Below are positions 37,104-50,114 of a stretch of 64,000 nucleotides of DNA, one piece after another. Source of the stretch: Mangifera indica. Taxonomy: Eukaryota; Streptophyta; Magnoliopsida; Sapindales; Anacardiaceae. The position numbers were made by a program, and so were the translations under genes. The notes under the pieces are model-generated. The model saw only the letters and a program-made list of their open reading frames with translations, searched no databases and was not told the DNA's origin. How positions within the stretch are numbered: the first letter of the stretch is position 1; every line of letters begins with the position of its first letter. The stretch lies in the NCBI RefSeq assembly GCF_011075055.1, contig NW_025401114.1, positions 248,001 through 312,000 of the forward strand, read 5' to 3'.

Positions 37104-38212
37104 TACATAATATATATTGATGATTCCTGCCATATTGGGTCGAAATTAATTACAACTAAAAAGACAATATCTACTTATGACACTCGTTACATTAGGTTGA
37201 AACCAACCGATTCATGTTTTATTATATAAGAGTTTTTTCTTTTATCACTCAAATTATCTCTCAAGTATATCAAAAGAGATTTAATTGTAGTAGTTTTGAA
37301 AAAAGTACTCCATGGAGACAAAGAGCTTTAATGCAAAATGCAAACTCCTATAACTGCAATTAAGGTTGAATTTGAGTTAAGTTTGTTTGAGTTCAGTTCA
37401 AATGAGTCTGAAACGAGTCTAACATTAACGAATTCAAGCTTAAACTTGAGCTACACATTAAAATTAAGGATCTCGAGCTTTAACCCAAATACAGAAGTTG
37501 CTTGACTCGCATGGCTCCCGAGTCGAGCACAACTAGCATGCATCTACATGTGTTGTGTAATTAGCAACTAGATTAAATGAGCTAACATGCGTTTGTAACT
37601 TTGCATTTAATTAAAACAAATTCTAAGGTTTTTAATTTTACATCCTCTTGTCTCTCTTGTGAAACTCTTCATTTGTTTTTTATTTTATTTCCATTTCTCT
37701 AGACCTGGTGATGGGTCGGTTTGGCTCATGAATTAGACCGAAACCGATTCGGATAAAACCAAAATCGGAATTGGACTGAACCGAATTTTGATGGTTCAGT
37801 TTCGGTTTATCTAGTTTTGAACCATAAAACCGTCGGTTCAAATCTGGTTTATAAATCGGTAGTTAAACCAGCGGTTCAAATTTTATGAACTGGAACTTTT
37901 AAATTTTTTTTGAATTTTTTATTTTTTTAAATTTTAAAAGGGGCACCAACGGTCCCTGCATATTGCAAGGAATCCCCTGCAATATGTAGGACCGTTGTCC
38001 CCTGCAAAATTTCAAAAATCCGTTTCCACCCTCCTTTTTTTTTTAATTTTCCCTATATATATTCATTCAATCTCTCAACTCTCTCACTCAATCTTTCAAA
38101 CTCTCTCATTTATTCTCATTTCACATTCTTTCAATTCTTAATACTCTCTCAACCTTTCAATCAAATTCTTTCTTTATTTTTTATTAATTCTAATTTCTAT
38201 TTCTATTATATA

Positions 38213-39557
38213 TGGTACGTGCTGTCGTTGACACACAAATTAAATCCTAAATTCCTGTAACAAAAATGTAGTAAAGGAAAGTAGGGATCGATCCCTCGAA
38301 GAGCCTTGATTAGTACGTCGTTACAAATAATCGAAACAAAGAAATAAAAGGGGGGTTTTGAACTGAATGCAAATTATAATAGAAAACAATAAATAAAAAT
38401 TCAGAAAAGTAATCTAAAAGGAATAAATTGATTTAACAAACCTTGGTCTTCGGTCACATCCACCAATGGAACTACGATTGATCATCGAAACAAAATATCA
38501 AATTAATTAATTGAATATTCGTTGTGGTATTAAATTTACCTGTCATTCCTTACGATTAGTTAACCAAAAACATGTATTCCAATTAACCCTTATTGATTAA
38601 TAATTCGGATACGATCTTGAATTTAATTAAACAATAGCATTACGAATTAGAAAGACCAACGAAGCAAGACAACACAAACGTACGACGTTGCATTTAATCT
38701 AGTTGATTATTTTCCTAGGATTTAAAGTTTCTGACGCAGCAAACGATAAACCTAGTCGCCACTTCGATTAGATGGATTGAACAATTACGGATTCAGCACC
38801 TAAACTAGCAATAGATTATATTAATTGATAAACTAATTGCGCATCTTAGAAATCAACCAACACAATCATGAAATATAATTCAGAAAGATAACCAATACTC
38901 AAATAATTAAAAGATGCATTAAAGAACAAAAATAAATCTCACAATCATTGTAGTTCCATGGTTTCAGATCCCTTCAACCAAGATAAATAATTCAGCGACT
39001 GTAAACCATATTTTGCTCTCTAATTCTCTCAATACAATGGTTGATCATCTCAAATAAAAACAAGAGTATATATATTATCTTCCTCCTAAAAATCTGGAAA
39101 TTGAAATCAATCCTAATCTCCTATTCAATCAAGCAAAGTGATACATATCTTCCCAAAAAGAAAGGAAAAGATATGTATTTTTAATATAAATCCTTCTTCC
39201 AAAAGTACCATTCCTTATTTAGCTCAATTAATCCTCTTTTCCTTTTCCAGCTGGTGATTATCCTTTTTCTAGGAAGCAAATCTCAATATTTTCTGGACTC
39301 TTGCAGCTGATCTGGGCGTTCAGATTTGCTTTCCAGATTCTGCTTTCATCTTTCACGTGCCCACGCCTAGTCTGCATTAGGAAATTTCCAGTTTAATATA
39401 TCTGCTCCAGTTTTTCCTCTTTTTAGCCCTATTTATTCCAAAATTGCTCAAAGCTTCCTAAAAGCAAAAAGATAAGTAATCCTATTAGATTGCATCAAAT
39501 TTCCACATAACACAAGGGAATTATAAATTAAAATAGTAACAATTAATGGCCTTATCA
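38213..39557. mobile_element. Solo LTR (1,345 bp) nested in the hAT element, perfect 5-bp TSD
   Basis: The insert begins TGGTACGTGCTGTCG and ends GGCCTTATCA, so it has TG...CA termini. It is flanked by the 5-bp repeat ATATA at 38208-38212 and 39558-39562. The surrounding hAT sequence is continuous if it is removed. No coding capacity. The TSD is low complexity, so the exact ends depend on the TG/CA rule. The retrotransposon family is not identified. Confidence 0.68.
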
Positions 39558-39663
39558 ATATAATTCATAATTAATTGCAGAATTTATTCCTATAATTAAT
39601 TTTATTTTATTTTTCAACATTAATCATATAATTTATATAATTAATTTTATTTATTATCAAAAA

Positions 39664-41790
39664 ATGGCAAGTAGTGAAAATTCTTCAGGTAATAAGAGAT
39701 TCGTTCAATATTTACATATATTAAATGTGATGAAAATCAATTTATAGGTGATTTTTCAACACAAAAAAGTGGAAGTCAATATGTAGAGGTGGAGTAGCAA
39801 CAACAACATCAACAACAGGTGGAGATGGAACAACACTCCTAAAAAATTCTTATCTCCGATATTTTCTACATTCATTTCAAGAAAATACAAAAAGAAGATG
39901 GTAATTTTGAAGTTGTTTGTAATTATTGTAAACAAATTTATAAATTCAAACAAGGAGGTGGATACGGGACATTCAAAAAGTACTTGGAGTTGAAACATCC
40001 AAAAAAAATAGGGCAAAATAGAGGTCAAACACAAATAACCGGATATGGTTCTTCACATAAATCTTTATTTATTTATAGTGATAGTAAAAGTTAGGAAGAA
40101 TTTGTAAAAACGGTAGCAATAGATCATTTAGCATTTAGTTTTGGTGAAAATTTAGGTTTTAATAATTATTGTAAAACTACATTAAATCCTGCACATAAAA
40201 CTATTTCAAGAAATACATTAAAAAAATCGTTATTAAGTTTATATAAAAAACAAAAAAAAAATTAATTCAATTTTTTTATAAATTTTGATGGACGTGTGTC
40301 TATATGTAGTGATATTTAGAGTGATCATTGACAAGTTCACTCTTATATGGATATAACTTGTAATTGGATAGATGATAAATTCCAATTACAAAAAAGAATT
40401 TTAGTTTTTAGGGTGTTTAATGACCGATATACGAGCGATAATATTTATAGAATAATTAAAGGAATATTAGAAGAATATAAATTAGTTTTTAAAATTTTTT
40501 CAATTTCATTTAACAATGCACGTTCAAATACGGTCTCAATAACTAATTTAACTAAAATTTGCAAACTTAATTTAGGTGGTAGATTTTTTCATATTAGATA
40601 TGCATGTTATGTATTTAATTTATGTGTACATAATGGTTTAAAATGTTTTAATAATTATATTAGTCCAATAAAAACAACAATTTCATTTTTATTGACACAT
40701 CCCTAAACTATGAAAGAATGAGGTAAATTTTATAAACTACATAATAGATTACCAAAAAGATTTCTTAAAGATGTGCCGACTCGTTGGAATTCAACAGATG
40801 AATTACTCAACGAGTGTTTTGATTATAAGAAATTATTGTGCACATTTATTTCACAAAATGTGTCACAAGTTATATTATATCCCCAACATTGGGATATTTG
40901 TAAAATAATTTTAAATATATTTATAAATTTTAATAATGCAACTTATACTTTAAATGAAGTTTATTATCTCACTTCTCATTTGTTTTTAAATGAAGTTGTT
41001 AATATTATTGGGGCTTTGCAAGAAGCCGAACAAGAAGTTATTCTAAAAAAAACTATTTTTTTAATGAAAACAAAATGGTTAACTTACTATATAGAAATTC
41101 CAGAAATTTTTCTTATTGTTTGTTTTTTTGATCCTAGGTTTAAATTAGATTGTGTTACAGATTATTTGACATTATATTATGAATATATACAATTAGATTG
41201 TGAGAATGAAATTAATATTTTATTAACTATAACTAACATTATGAATTTAATTAAGGAAATTTATGTTGAATATTCATTAATTTATAGTAACCAAAGTGGT
41301 TCTTCTTTCTCTCTACCACCTATTGCCCCATCATCAACCCAAAATATAAGTTATGATGATCGTATAATGATGCAAAGGGGCAAAAGACCAAGAGAAATAT
41401 TAGGCTCCACCTCGGAGCTTGATATTTATTTAACTACTATTTTTGAGTTTGGTGACAGCAATATAGGTAAAAACTTTCCAGTTCTAGAATGGTGAAGTTA
41501 ATGTGCATCAACCTTTCCAACATTAGCAACTATTGCTAAACAAGTTCTAACAGCACTAATATTAACTGTCACAGTAGAACAAACTTTTAGTCAAGAAAGT
41601 AATATATTGGATGAAAGGCGATCAAGTTTGGCTCCCGAATCTATTGAAGCTCAAATATGCGTGGACGATTGGACAAGAGCTGAATTACGCCAACAAGATA
41701 TAAAAGTGGACTTCAATGAAAAATCGTTTAATTTAACTATGGATAGTTCGATGACGAGAACCAATAGTCAAGATAGCGGAGGTGAATGAT
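39664..41790 (+). pseudogene. Broken hAT (Ac-like) transposase
   Basis: Consecutive frames on the plus strand, split by stops, spell out a BED zinc finger remnant (about 39900-40010, VCNYCKQIYKFKQGG..., with the first of the zinc histidines replaced by Tyr), the central RNase-H-like part (PTRWNST at about 40773 and FDPRFKLD at about 41130) and the C-terminal hAT dimerisation domain (about 41500-41720; LDERRSSLAPESIEAQICVDDW). This is the organisation of RICESLEEPER-type transposases. Stops occur near 39748, 40094, 40706 and 41493 among others, so no active product is expected. Confidence 0.82.
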
Positions 41791-42583
41791 AAAGTAAAAG
41801 GATATTGTCAACTATCAGATATGCAAAGGTAAAAGAACTACGTAGGTTTTGATTTTTCTAAACCCTAAAAAGATACGTAAGAAGCTTAATTGAGAAATTA
41901 AATCCAAACCTTTTTTTTTAATTTTCAATTATTATAATTAATAATTTAAAAAATAAATTAGGGTCATGTATTAGAATTGATGGTTCAATGTCAGTTTCGA
42001 ACCAAGATCATGAATTAAAATCGTCAGTTTCGAACCGGTTACTAACCATCCTGTAACTGTTTCGATTCAAGGTTTTTATTTTTTTGAATCGAAATCGTCG
42101 ATTCATAAACCGTGGCCAAGACTACACTTCTCCCTCCCTCTCTCTCTTGTGAAACTCTTCATTTCTTAGCAGTATTCAATTCTTCACTCCTCTCTTCATC
42201 CCTCCATCAACTAACGTAATCCTATCAGATTTTTAGTCGCCAATCGATCACATTTTTGTCATCTCTAAAGCAATCATCCACATTCAACAATTGAAGTTGC
42301 TTTGTCAAGCAACCCTTCATTTTCGGCAATGACCCATTGGAGTCAAAATCACTTTTTTTCTACGACAACTGCTAGTCGTTTCCCTAGCGAAGTCAACAGT
42401 GTAGTGTGATTAATCAAGAATAACATCCGGCAAGCCTAAATTAAGTTCGAATCGATCCCAAACTCTACTTTTGACTAACGAGTTGAACACGACCAGTCAA
42501 TATGTTAGACTCAAAGAGCTTGAGCCGAAGCTCGGGTTCGCCAACTGAAAGAATGAACTAAAACCAAGTTATATTGTGTTCAG

Positions 42584-44769
42584 TAGAGATGGCAATTTGG
42601 ACCCTATTTTAGGGGCTCCGACCCTCCCCGACCCTAACGGGGAGGGGATTCCCCGATAAAAAAGGGGAAAGGGGTGGGGATGGGGATAAAAAAAATCCCC
42701 GAAATAGAGGACGGGTTGGGGACGGGGATACATATGTCCCCGCCCCTCCCCTCCCCTCCCCTCCCCGCCCCGCCCCCGCCCCGCCCCTCCCCGCCCCTCC
42801 CCGGCCCGCCCCACCCCCTAAATCTAATATATTAATATAATTTTTTTTGAACTATTAAATTTTATAAAACTTTTACATTATAATTTATATAAATTGACGT
42901 CACATCAATATTGAATTTTGATATTAATTAGTTGGTGTTAAGTTGAAAAATATTGAGTTTTGATGGTAAATTTTAAGAGATACATCATTGTATGTGGTTG
43001 GAATGGAGGAAGCCTGCTTTAGATCCAAACCTTTTTTTAATTACTTAATTAATTTGTAAATCAAAATATTAACAAACCCTTTTAGAATTACTCAAATGCT
43101 ATCAGAAGTGAAATATTTTGGAATAAAGAAGCTGCAGGGATTAACACAACAACATCATATACATGCCCATTTCATTAAATTCCATGGAATCAAGGGTAAA
43201 TGATCTTCTTCTAAAATCTACTAAACATATGTAAAGAGAAAAAGATTATTAAGAGAAAGATTAATTAGAGCATACACAATACATTAAAATATGATTCAAT
43301 TTGAATAAAAAATAGTTTAACTTGGTTTATTTTAAATTTTACTCGATTTCGTAGTTGTAATTTGATTCAATTTGAATTTATAATTTAAATTTAGAACTCA
43401 AGTTTGTGTTTTATTAACAAAATGATATTATTTTATCTAAATAATATTTAAAATTATTAATTTGAATAATAAATTTAAATTAAATTAAGATACAAATTCA
43501 AACCATCAATTCAATCATAAATTCTAATAATTATTTTAAAATATGAATTTAAACTAAATAAATTAAATACTTTTAACTCAAATTTAATATAATTTAAAAA
43601 ATAAATTAAATCTTTTCATTTAAATTTATTTTTATATTACTAATAATTTTTATTACAAAATTGCCACCCACTTTTAACCCTAAATCCCCTTTTCCTTTCA
43701 TTTTTCCTCCACAGCCGCACCCTTCCTCTTCCAGCCAAAGCTTTCATTTTTCACTCCACAGCTGCACTGCACACTCCCTCTCCCAGCCAAAGTTTTTTTG
43801 TCTTGTAGTTGGAGGTAAGCTTCTTCCCTCTATTTTGTCTCTATTTTGTCAAGGTTTGAGACATATTGGTGCGGCTGTAATTTTCTTTCAGTCACCTTCC
43901 CTCTATCATTTTCTTTGTGCGGCCATCAATACTGTAATTTGAATTCTATTTTAGGGGCTGTAATTTGGTATGCACTTTACAAATTTGAAGGTGACTAAAA
44001 GAAAATGATATTTGGGTCTGGAAAATTTGAAAGGCTGGAATTTTAGTGTTTAATTTGATAGGCAAAATGAATTTAGTCAAGTCATTGAGGCTAATCACAT
44101 TGTGCCCTGTTTGAATATCAACCACATGTTAACTTGTTGACTAGTTACTTTATTTACTTGTAGGCTTTTGTTTTATTAAATTTATTATTGAAAATAATAG
44201 TTAATAGCATTTATGCCAATTAAGTTAATTGGCTTTTCCATTGCTAATGTAGAATATGGCTGGACGTTATACCTACAATTTAGGGCAGTTTAAAATTTTA
44301 GAGAGGGTTTAGCAATTTTAGATTAAAATATTTTCTATAAAAGGTGGAATATTATACAGAAATTGTGAGATCTCTTTGATATATTTTTGTTTAATTAATT
44401 TCATTCTAATAAAAAATGTATTTTTTTGTAGTTTTGTAAAATTTATTTATTGATTATTAGAATTATTAATAATGCACCATTGAAGAGTGTATATTCATAA
44501 AATATTGAGAAATTAAAATTTATTAGCTAGGGTATGGGGAAGGGAGGGGAGGGGAGGGGAGGGGAGGGGGAGGGGATTTTTCCCCGCGGGGACGGAGAGG
44601 GGATTTTTCCCCGCGGGGACGGGGAGGGGATGGGGAGGGGATTTTCTTTCGCGGAGAGGGGACGGGGATAACAAAAAATCCCCGTAACGGGGACGGGGAT
44701 TGATATCCCCTACGGGGACGGGGACGGGGATTGTTATCCCCTCCCCGCCCCTCCCCGTTGCCATCTCTA
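42584..44769. mobile_element. Non-autonomous hAT element with GC-rich ends, perfect 8-bp TSD
   Basis: The left end TAGAGATGGCAA and right end TTGCCATCTCTA are a perfect 12-bp inverted repeat. The perfect 8-bp duplication GTGTTCAG lies at 42576-42583 and 44770-44777. About 220 bases at each end are packed with GGGGACGGGG / CCCCGTCCCC and GGGGAGGGG arrays in opposite orientation, a typical subterminal arrangement for transposase binding. The 1.7-kb middle is AT-rich and has no transposase. The open frames in the GC arrays are artefacts. Confidence 0.9.
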
Positions 44770-44779
44770 GTGTTCAGGC

Positions 44780-45823
44780 TCAGTTTGACTCAAATCCAAC
44801 CCTAACTGTAAGTCACTTATAATAAGGTTGAAAAGAAATAGTGGAGGAAAGTAAAAACCCTAGATAAGGTTCAAGTTTTGGTGGCCTCTCTCAATTTGGT
44901 ATTTTACTTTAACAATAAGAGGTCTTCCTTACCACTGTCAATACACCAGCCATATTAGGACAGAGCATCATCAAATCATTCGTAGCCATTGCCCTTCACA
45001 TTTTAGGCAGAACATATTGGAAAATGGTACCGTATGTGAAAACCGATTAGGGTCTGATCATAATCCCTTTGAAAATATTATTGTAAAAACATTATTAGAT
45101 TGAATATCTATTGACTTTTAATTTTGATTGCACTTGATCTAGTTGAGAGATAACAAAGTGGGTAAACTGATTAGGGATGATGGAGATATTGAATGTTGTC
45201 AATTATTGTTTTAAATTTTGTCTGTTCCTTTTTTTACTTGAATTTTTCAAGTTCAATGTTACCGAATTAACGTTTTTATCAATCTAAATATCAGAAAAAC
45301 TAAAAAGGTTTCCAGGGTTGTAGAAAACCTCTGTTTCTAACTCTGCAAATGGATGATCAAGAAGTTGAGAAGCTAGAAAATGTCAAGGAACTTTGCCAGA
45401 ACAGTATTAATTAATTGAGACGGACTCCATAATAGGACTTGTCTACACAACCCAGTTTATGCTATAATGAAGTAAAAGGAGCCTCATCTTTGCAGTGATG
45501 ACTGATTACCTCTATGCTTGTCCCTAGAGCTTCCAATGGAGTATGGTGGCCACATCTTTAACCTAACAAGGGCAAAAAACAGAGGAAAAATGCAGTAGTG
45601 AATAAAGCCAATTATGGTACCAACACATACTTCCTGGAAAAAGAAAACTTTTAATGATCATTTATTGTTAAAACAAGACTCTGATACTGTCCAACCATAT
45701 ATATTTATTGTGAATTACTTGTAGCTCATGAAAGCATACAGGGTACATTGCAGGAAATTAACAAAATAGTGAGGAAATAGAAACAGAAACAGAGATGGGG
45801 GGTCACTGATAAATGTTTGATGT
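44780..45823. other. Intergenic region downstream of carbonic anhydrase
   Basis: No gene or repeat is recognised. The right part holds the presumed 3' untranslated region of the minus-strand carbonic anhydrase gene. Confidence 0.45.
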
Positions 45824-48080
45824 TCATACAGAGAGTGATGGAGAAAGCCCAAAGTCAAGTCCCCACAGTTCAAAACTTCCTTTAATAAAATCATAATAAC
45901 CACCCTTGAGTGACAGTGTTTTCTTCACCAACCCATCTCTCACAAATGGATAAGTCAGCAGATTTCCAAGGGACACATTCACAGCCTCCTGCAATATATA
46001 CAATTCACACATTCATAATATAAAAGGGTATGATTTACAACAAGTTGATACATAAAGGGCAATTAAAGATTGCAAGAATTAACATACCTTTTCACAGGAT
46101 GAACATTGAGCTCCAAAATCTAAATCCTTACATTCTGATAACACCTTCTTCTTGGCAGGTAAACCAATTTTGACCCATTCTTCTATGAAATCACTGCATA
46201 TTATCAATCAACCAATTGGAGTGTATTAGTTTTCATACTGAGAGTGATTTTTACACGCAAGCAATGTTACGAAAATTAAGGGTTTTTTTTATAAAGAAAT
46301 GGGTCATACGTTGAGTAGTTTCCATCAAACGGGAAAGACATGAGTCCCTTGATGCCACCACAAGCGCTGTGTCCAATGACCACAATGGTAGACACCTGTG
46401 AGAAATTAACACTTCGACTTACGAATCCATTCACTTTTGTGACAATAATATGACAACAAAGATTAGGTAAAAGCTTAGTGAATTTACTTTGAGATGCAGA
46501 ACTGCGTACTCCACGGCAGATCCAATTCCAGCGTATTTAGTCTGATTGAATTGAATCAAAACGTCATTCATTTGAACGGTGAAAGAAATAAATTCAAAGA
46601 AATAATATAAATTATGTGAAGAACCTGATCAAATCCTGGAACCATATTAGCAACATTACGGACTACAAAAGCCTCCCCGGGTTGAAAATCCAACACATGT
46701 GATGGGCAAACCCTCGAGTCCGAGCAAGCAAATACCATATACTGCAATTGTTTCAAAAAAAAAAAAAACAATTGAATCAATACCCAGTTTCCAAAATTAG
46801 GAGAAATTTTCATGAGTTGTGTAGGAAATTTAGAGATATGTACCTTAGGGCTCTGGCCTTTGGCAAGCTCACCGTACAAAGCTGGGTTTTTCCTGTATAT
46901 GAAAACAGAGAATACATATTAAGCTAAATTAGGAAGTGTATTCAATTTTAAATCAAAACGTATGTGTGAAAAAGAAGAATACTCGTATTTTTCTCTCTTG
47001 AAGAAAATGAAGCCATCCTTCATCCTCTCAGATAAATCATCGATGGGTTTGGTACCAGACGGAGTCGACAACTGAGCCCTTATCTCCTCTACTTTTGCAG
47101 CAGCTACAGGTTTCAGCTCTTCCTTCTCGCTGCAGTTTACAATAAACATGTACGGTGGCCAAAAATTAAACACAGTATGTATATAATGATTGTGAGAAAA
47201 GAATATGCACTTGCGTATGTGAAGTGGTACTACTACAGGAAGCTAACGTGAACACAGAAATAGGACGAAGAGAATAAAAACAAAAGAGGTGAGTGAAGAA
47301 CAGTTTAATGTTAGGTGGAAAGAGGTTTTACATGACAAGTTTCTTGAGAGCTTCGACGGCCTCCTCGTAAGACTGCTTTGCCATATCTTCTCTCTGCAAA
47401 TCGTTTTATTAAATCACTGATTAAGTTTATCTCAGAAATATATAAAACTCCACTAACAACATTACAGTAGAGAAGAAGAAAATAAACAAAGACAAGTACG
47501 CGAGACTTGAAAAACGAACAGACAGGATGACTCGAAGAGCTTTTATCATCTCCATTCCAGATGATAAATCTGTTACTTTGCGCTATGTATTCTTCCAGTT
47601 TGAATGGTCAATCCAAGAAAATTATGTGTACATCATCACCACGTGTCATTCTGTAGGTCAGTCGTCTTCAGGCTTATTGCCACGTAGACAACAATTAAGT
47701 TCAGTCTAGCACTAGACATAAAAGTGTATGATCTAGCACTAGACATAAAAGTGTATGATGTTTTACGTTAAAACAGACCTGAAACTTATCAACTTGGAAA
47801 ATTACAGTAAATTTCATGGAAATATTAATATATGATCATGTCAAATTATGAAACTTGACAGTAAAATGGAGGAGGGAGGGAGAGAGGGAGGGAGTACCCA
47901 AGAAGGATTGATGACGGGGGCGGGGGCAGCGAAAACGGGTTGCTTTCTGATGAGATTGGGAGGAGAAGGAGAGGAGTTGAGACTAGCAACAACAGAGGGA
48001 CGTAATGCGGCTCTTTTAGCTGAGGACTGAGCGGGGGAAAGAGAGGTAAGGCACCAGCTATTGACTGAAGCGGCCGACAT
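45824..48080 (-). CDS. CA1: Chloroplast beta carbonic anhydrase
   Basis: Nine minus-strand exons (48080-47898, 47393-47332, 47129-46983, 46892-46844, 46741-46625, 46541-46488, 46395-46310, 46193-46088, 45988-45824) join in frame to 322 residues. The first about 100 residues are a Ser/Ala-rich plastid transit peptide plus the alpha-helical [10 protein letters not shown] and [12 protein letters not shown] segments typical of dicot enzymes. Zinc ligands are Cys153 (ACSDSR), His213 and Cys216 (GHSACGG), and the Asp155-Arg157 dyad is intact. The C-terminus ...[16 protein letters not shown] matches dicot BCA1 isoforms. The enzyme interconverts CO2 and bicarbonate in the chloroplast stroma. The symbol rests on similarity to the plastid isoform; a plastid paralogue is possible. 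The gene looks intact. Intron 1 contains a 27-bp tandem duplication. Confidence 0.94.
47705..47758. repeat. Perfect 27-bp tandem duplication in carbonic anhydrase intron 1
   Basis: A 27-base unit starting TCTAGCACTAGACATAAAAG occurs twice back to back without a mismatch. The unit itself contains the palindrome CTAGCACTAG. It lies within intron 1 (47394-47897). Confidence 0.95.
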
Positions 48081-48089
48081 TGTGCAAGG

Positions 48090-50110
48090 GAGATTAGAAT
48101 TGGATGGCTTTATACCATATTTCAACTTGCACTCCCCTCGTTTTAAAAGCGAAAGATGGGTTAATGAGAGCTTCTAATTTTGTAGATGAGGCATAGACGT
48201 CCCAGATGCAAACATTTGCCCCCATCACACCTTACAAACATTTTAAATTTCAATTAATTAATTTTATTAATTATAATTATGTTGCCTGTATCTTATTATG
48301 CATGCATGCATCCTCATGCATACGATTTTTCTTAATTTCACCAGAGAAAATATCCCTTCTGCTTTCTCTATCTGTGGCTATTTTTGTTGAATCAAGGGGC
48401 AACACGTGTCGAGAAACAAGGAGATGAAGGTGAAAGAATTGAATATGGGGGTAAAAGAAGGGGATATGATTTGAGGAAATCAATGGTGTAGATGATGGAT
48501 TGATGGATAAGAGTCTATCAACAAAACAAGGTTGTGGTGATAGTGCGGTTTCTGGGCTCCCATCCCCTCTATTCTATCAACTTTTTATCAAGATAGCTTT
48601 GGCCACAATCTTATTTTCATGGATTTGCTCCGACAGAAAACTCCGCCTCACGATTTTAGTGGTCTCTTTTAAAATTGCAGAGAGAAATAATCTCCATGGA
48701 CTGTAGTGTAACTCCTGTTATCAAATACATTTATTTTGTTATGGGGAATTATCCACTCAGTCCATTTTGTTCTTGAATTTAACCCAACCCTTAACATAAT
48801 TTTACATCCCTGCAATTTCCGCTTTCAAATTGGACATAATTAATACAGAATTTTTATTATGAATCAGTAGCAGAAAACAGTGAGAATAAGGTATACACAT
48901 TTAATAAGAGAGAGAAAGTGAGAGAGATGAGGACCTGGGGTTGGCATGGATACAAACCGGGTATGTTCATTGAACAAAGCCAGCACTGAAATTACACAAC
49001 CATCTTCCATTGCAGAGATGCTAGCTTCTTTGTCGTCCCCTCCAGTTGAATTAATATTGGAAAAATGTCGCTTATATATAGACTTGACCGATAAATTAAG
49101 AAAATGCATCACCTCGTCTACTGGAAACTATCATCAGTTTATATATATACACATGGGATGCTCGTTGAATGATTGATCACGTTGGAAACATAATGTCAAC
49201 ATTATTTTGTCATCATTTCGGCATGTATTGAAGAGACACACATGTGGCTGCTACATTTATTTTCTAAATTACAGATTGGTCACCTCTAATAAGTAATAGC
49301 AACTCAACAACACATCGTCAACATGTTTCTTTAAGACTGCCCTAGATGGATATCGTGGTCCCCTTGCCCTCGGAGTATATATGTTATAGGCTTATTTGCA
49401 TTTTTGGCAAAACCTCAAATCTAGGATTTTTCATTAGAAATTTTAATATTCTATCAATTTTGTTATCCACTTAACCTATTTCGGTTGCAATTATGGCAAG
49501 TGTTATATACGTATGTCACTCTTCTTTAATTCCAGTAAAGCAAAGTGAAAACAAAATGATTGGAACACAATATAATCATACATTTAAGTAGTAAAATGAA
49601 AGATTACATCATCAATTGATCCTACAAACGGTAAAATTATGAATGAACTAATTTTAAGTATTATAGGACGCTCTGTCTCTCAGTTTAATACATATATTCT
49701 ATTTCATAAAGATGATGATTTTGATTTGAATTTAAAATCTTCGATTCTCTTCGATTTTAATAAAGAAGAGATTTCTCGATAGAAACAAAAAAGAGGATAA
49801 AAAGCGAAATTAAAAAAATCTCCACAATCGAAGACTAGAATACATGTCCCCACCTTGCCCTGAACTCCACCCATTTATATTTAATATTTTTATTTAAAAT
49901 ATTAACATATCTTTATAGTTTTAGATTATTTATATTTTTCAAATTTATTTATATTTTTGTTGTGCATATTAAGGTGATTAATATATGATATTTATAATAT
50001 TTAAAATAATGTATTGACGAGTGAATAAATCTAAATAAATCTTACTCTGGGGAGGAATTGGTCAAGATAATTGTAAATCTAAGTGAGAATACCTTATAGA
50101 TTTAGAATTA
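48090..50110. other. Upstream region of carbonic anhydrase, no gene recognised
   Basis: The carbonic anhydrase promoter should lie in the first several hundred bases. On the minus strand a TATAAAG sits at about 48105-48111, very close to the start codon. The short open frames near 48206-49176 show no known domain and no intron structure. Confidence 0.4.
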
Positions 50111-50114
50111 TGGT

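Larger units (their letters stand above)
37700..42124 (+). mobile_element. Decayed hAT transposon, 8-bp TSD with one mismatch
   Basis: Imperfect ends TAGACCTGGTGATGGGTCGGTTT (left) and the inverse of TAGTCTTGGCCACGGTTT (right) are flanked by CATTTCTC (37692-37699) and CACTTCTC (42125-42132), the 8-bp duplication expected of hAT transposases. Both ends lie in repeated AACCGAAAC / CGGTTT-type motifs. The interior encodes a broken BED-finger hAT transposase (39664-41790). A solo LTR (38213-39557) is inserted in its 5' leader. Without that insertion the element would be about 3.1 kb. Confidence 0.75.

Noticed and set aside
37968..37998. Small perfect hairpin CATATTGCAAGG...CCTGCAATATG resembling a tiny foldback or miRNA stem
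   Set aside because: The stem is only about 11 base pairs, far too short for a plant miRNA precursor, and it lies in the subterminal part of a hAT element.
42569..42814. Gly/Arg-rich open frame GRAGEGRGGAGRG
   Set aside because: It is the GC-rich subterminal array of a hAT element.
48206..49176. Several 60-80-residue open frames upstream of carbonic anhydrase
   Set aside because: No domain, no splice structure, and they overlap on both strands; expected by chance.
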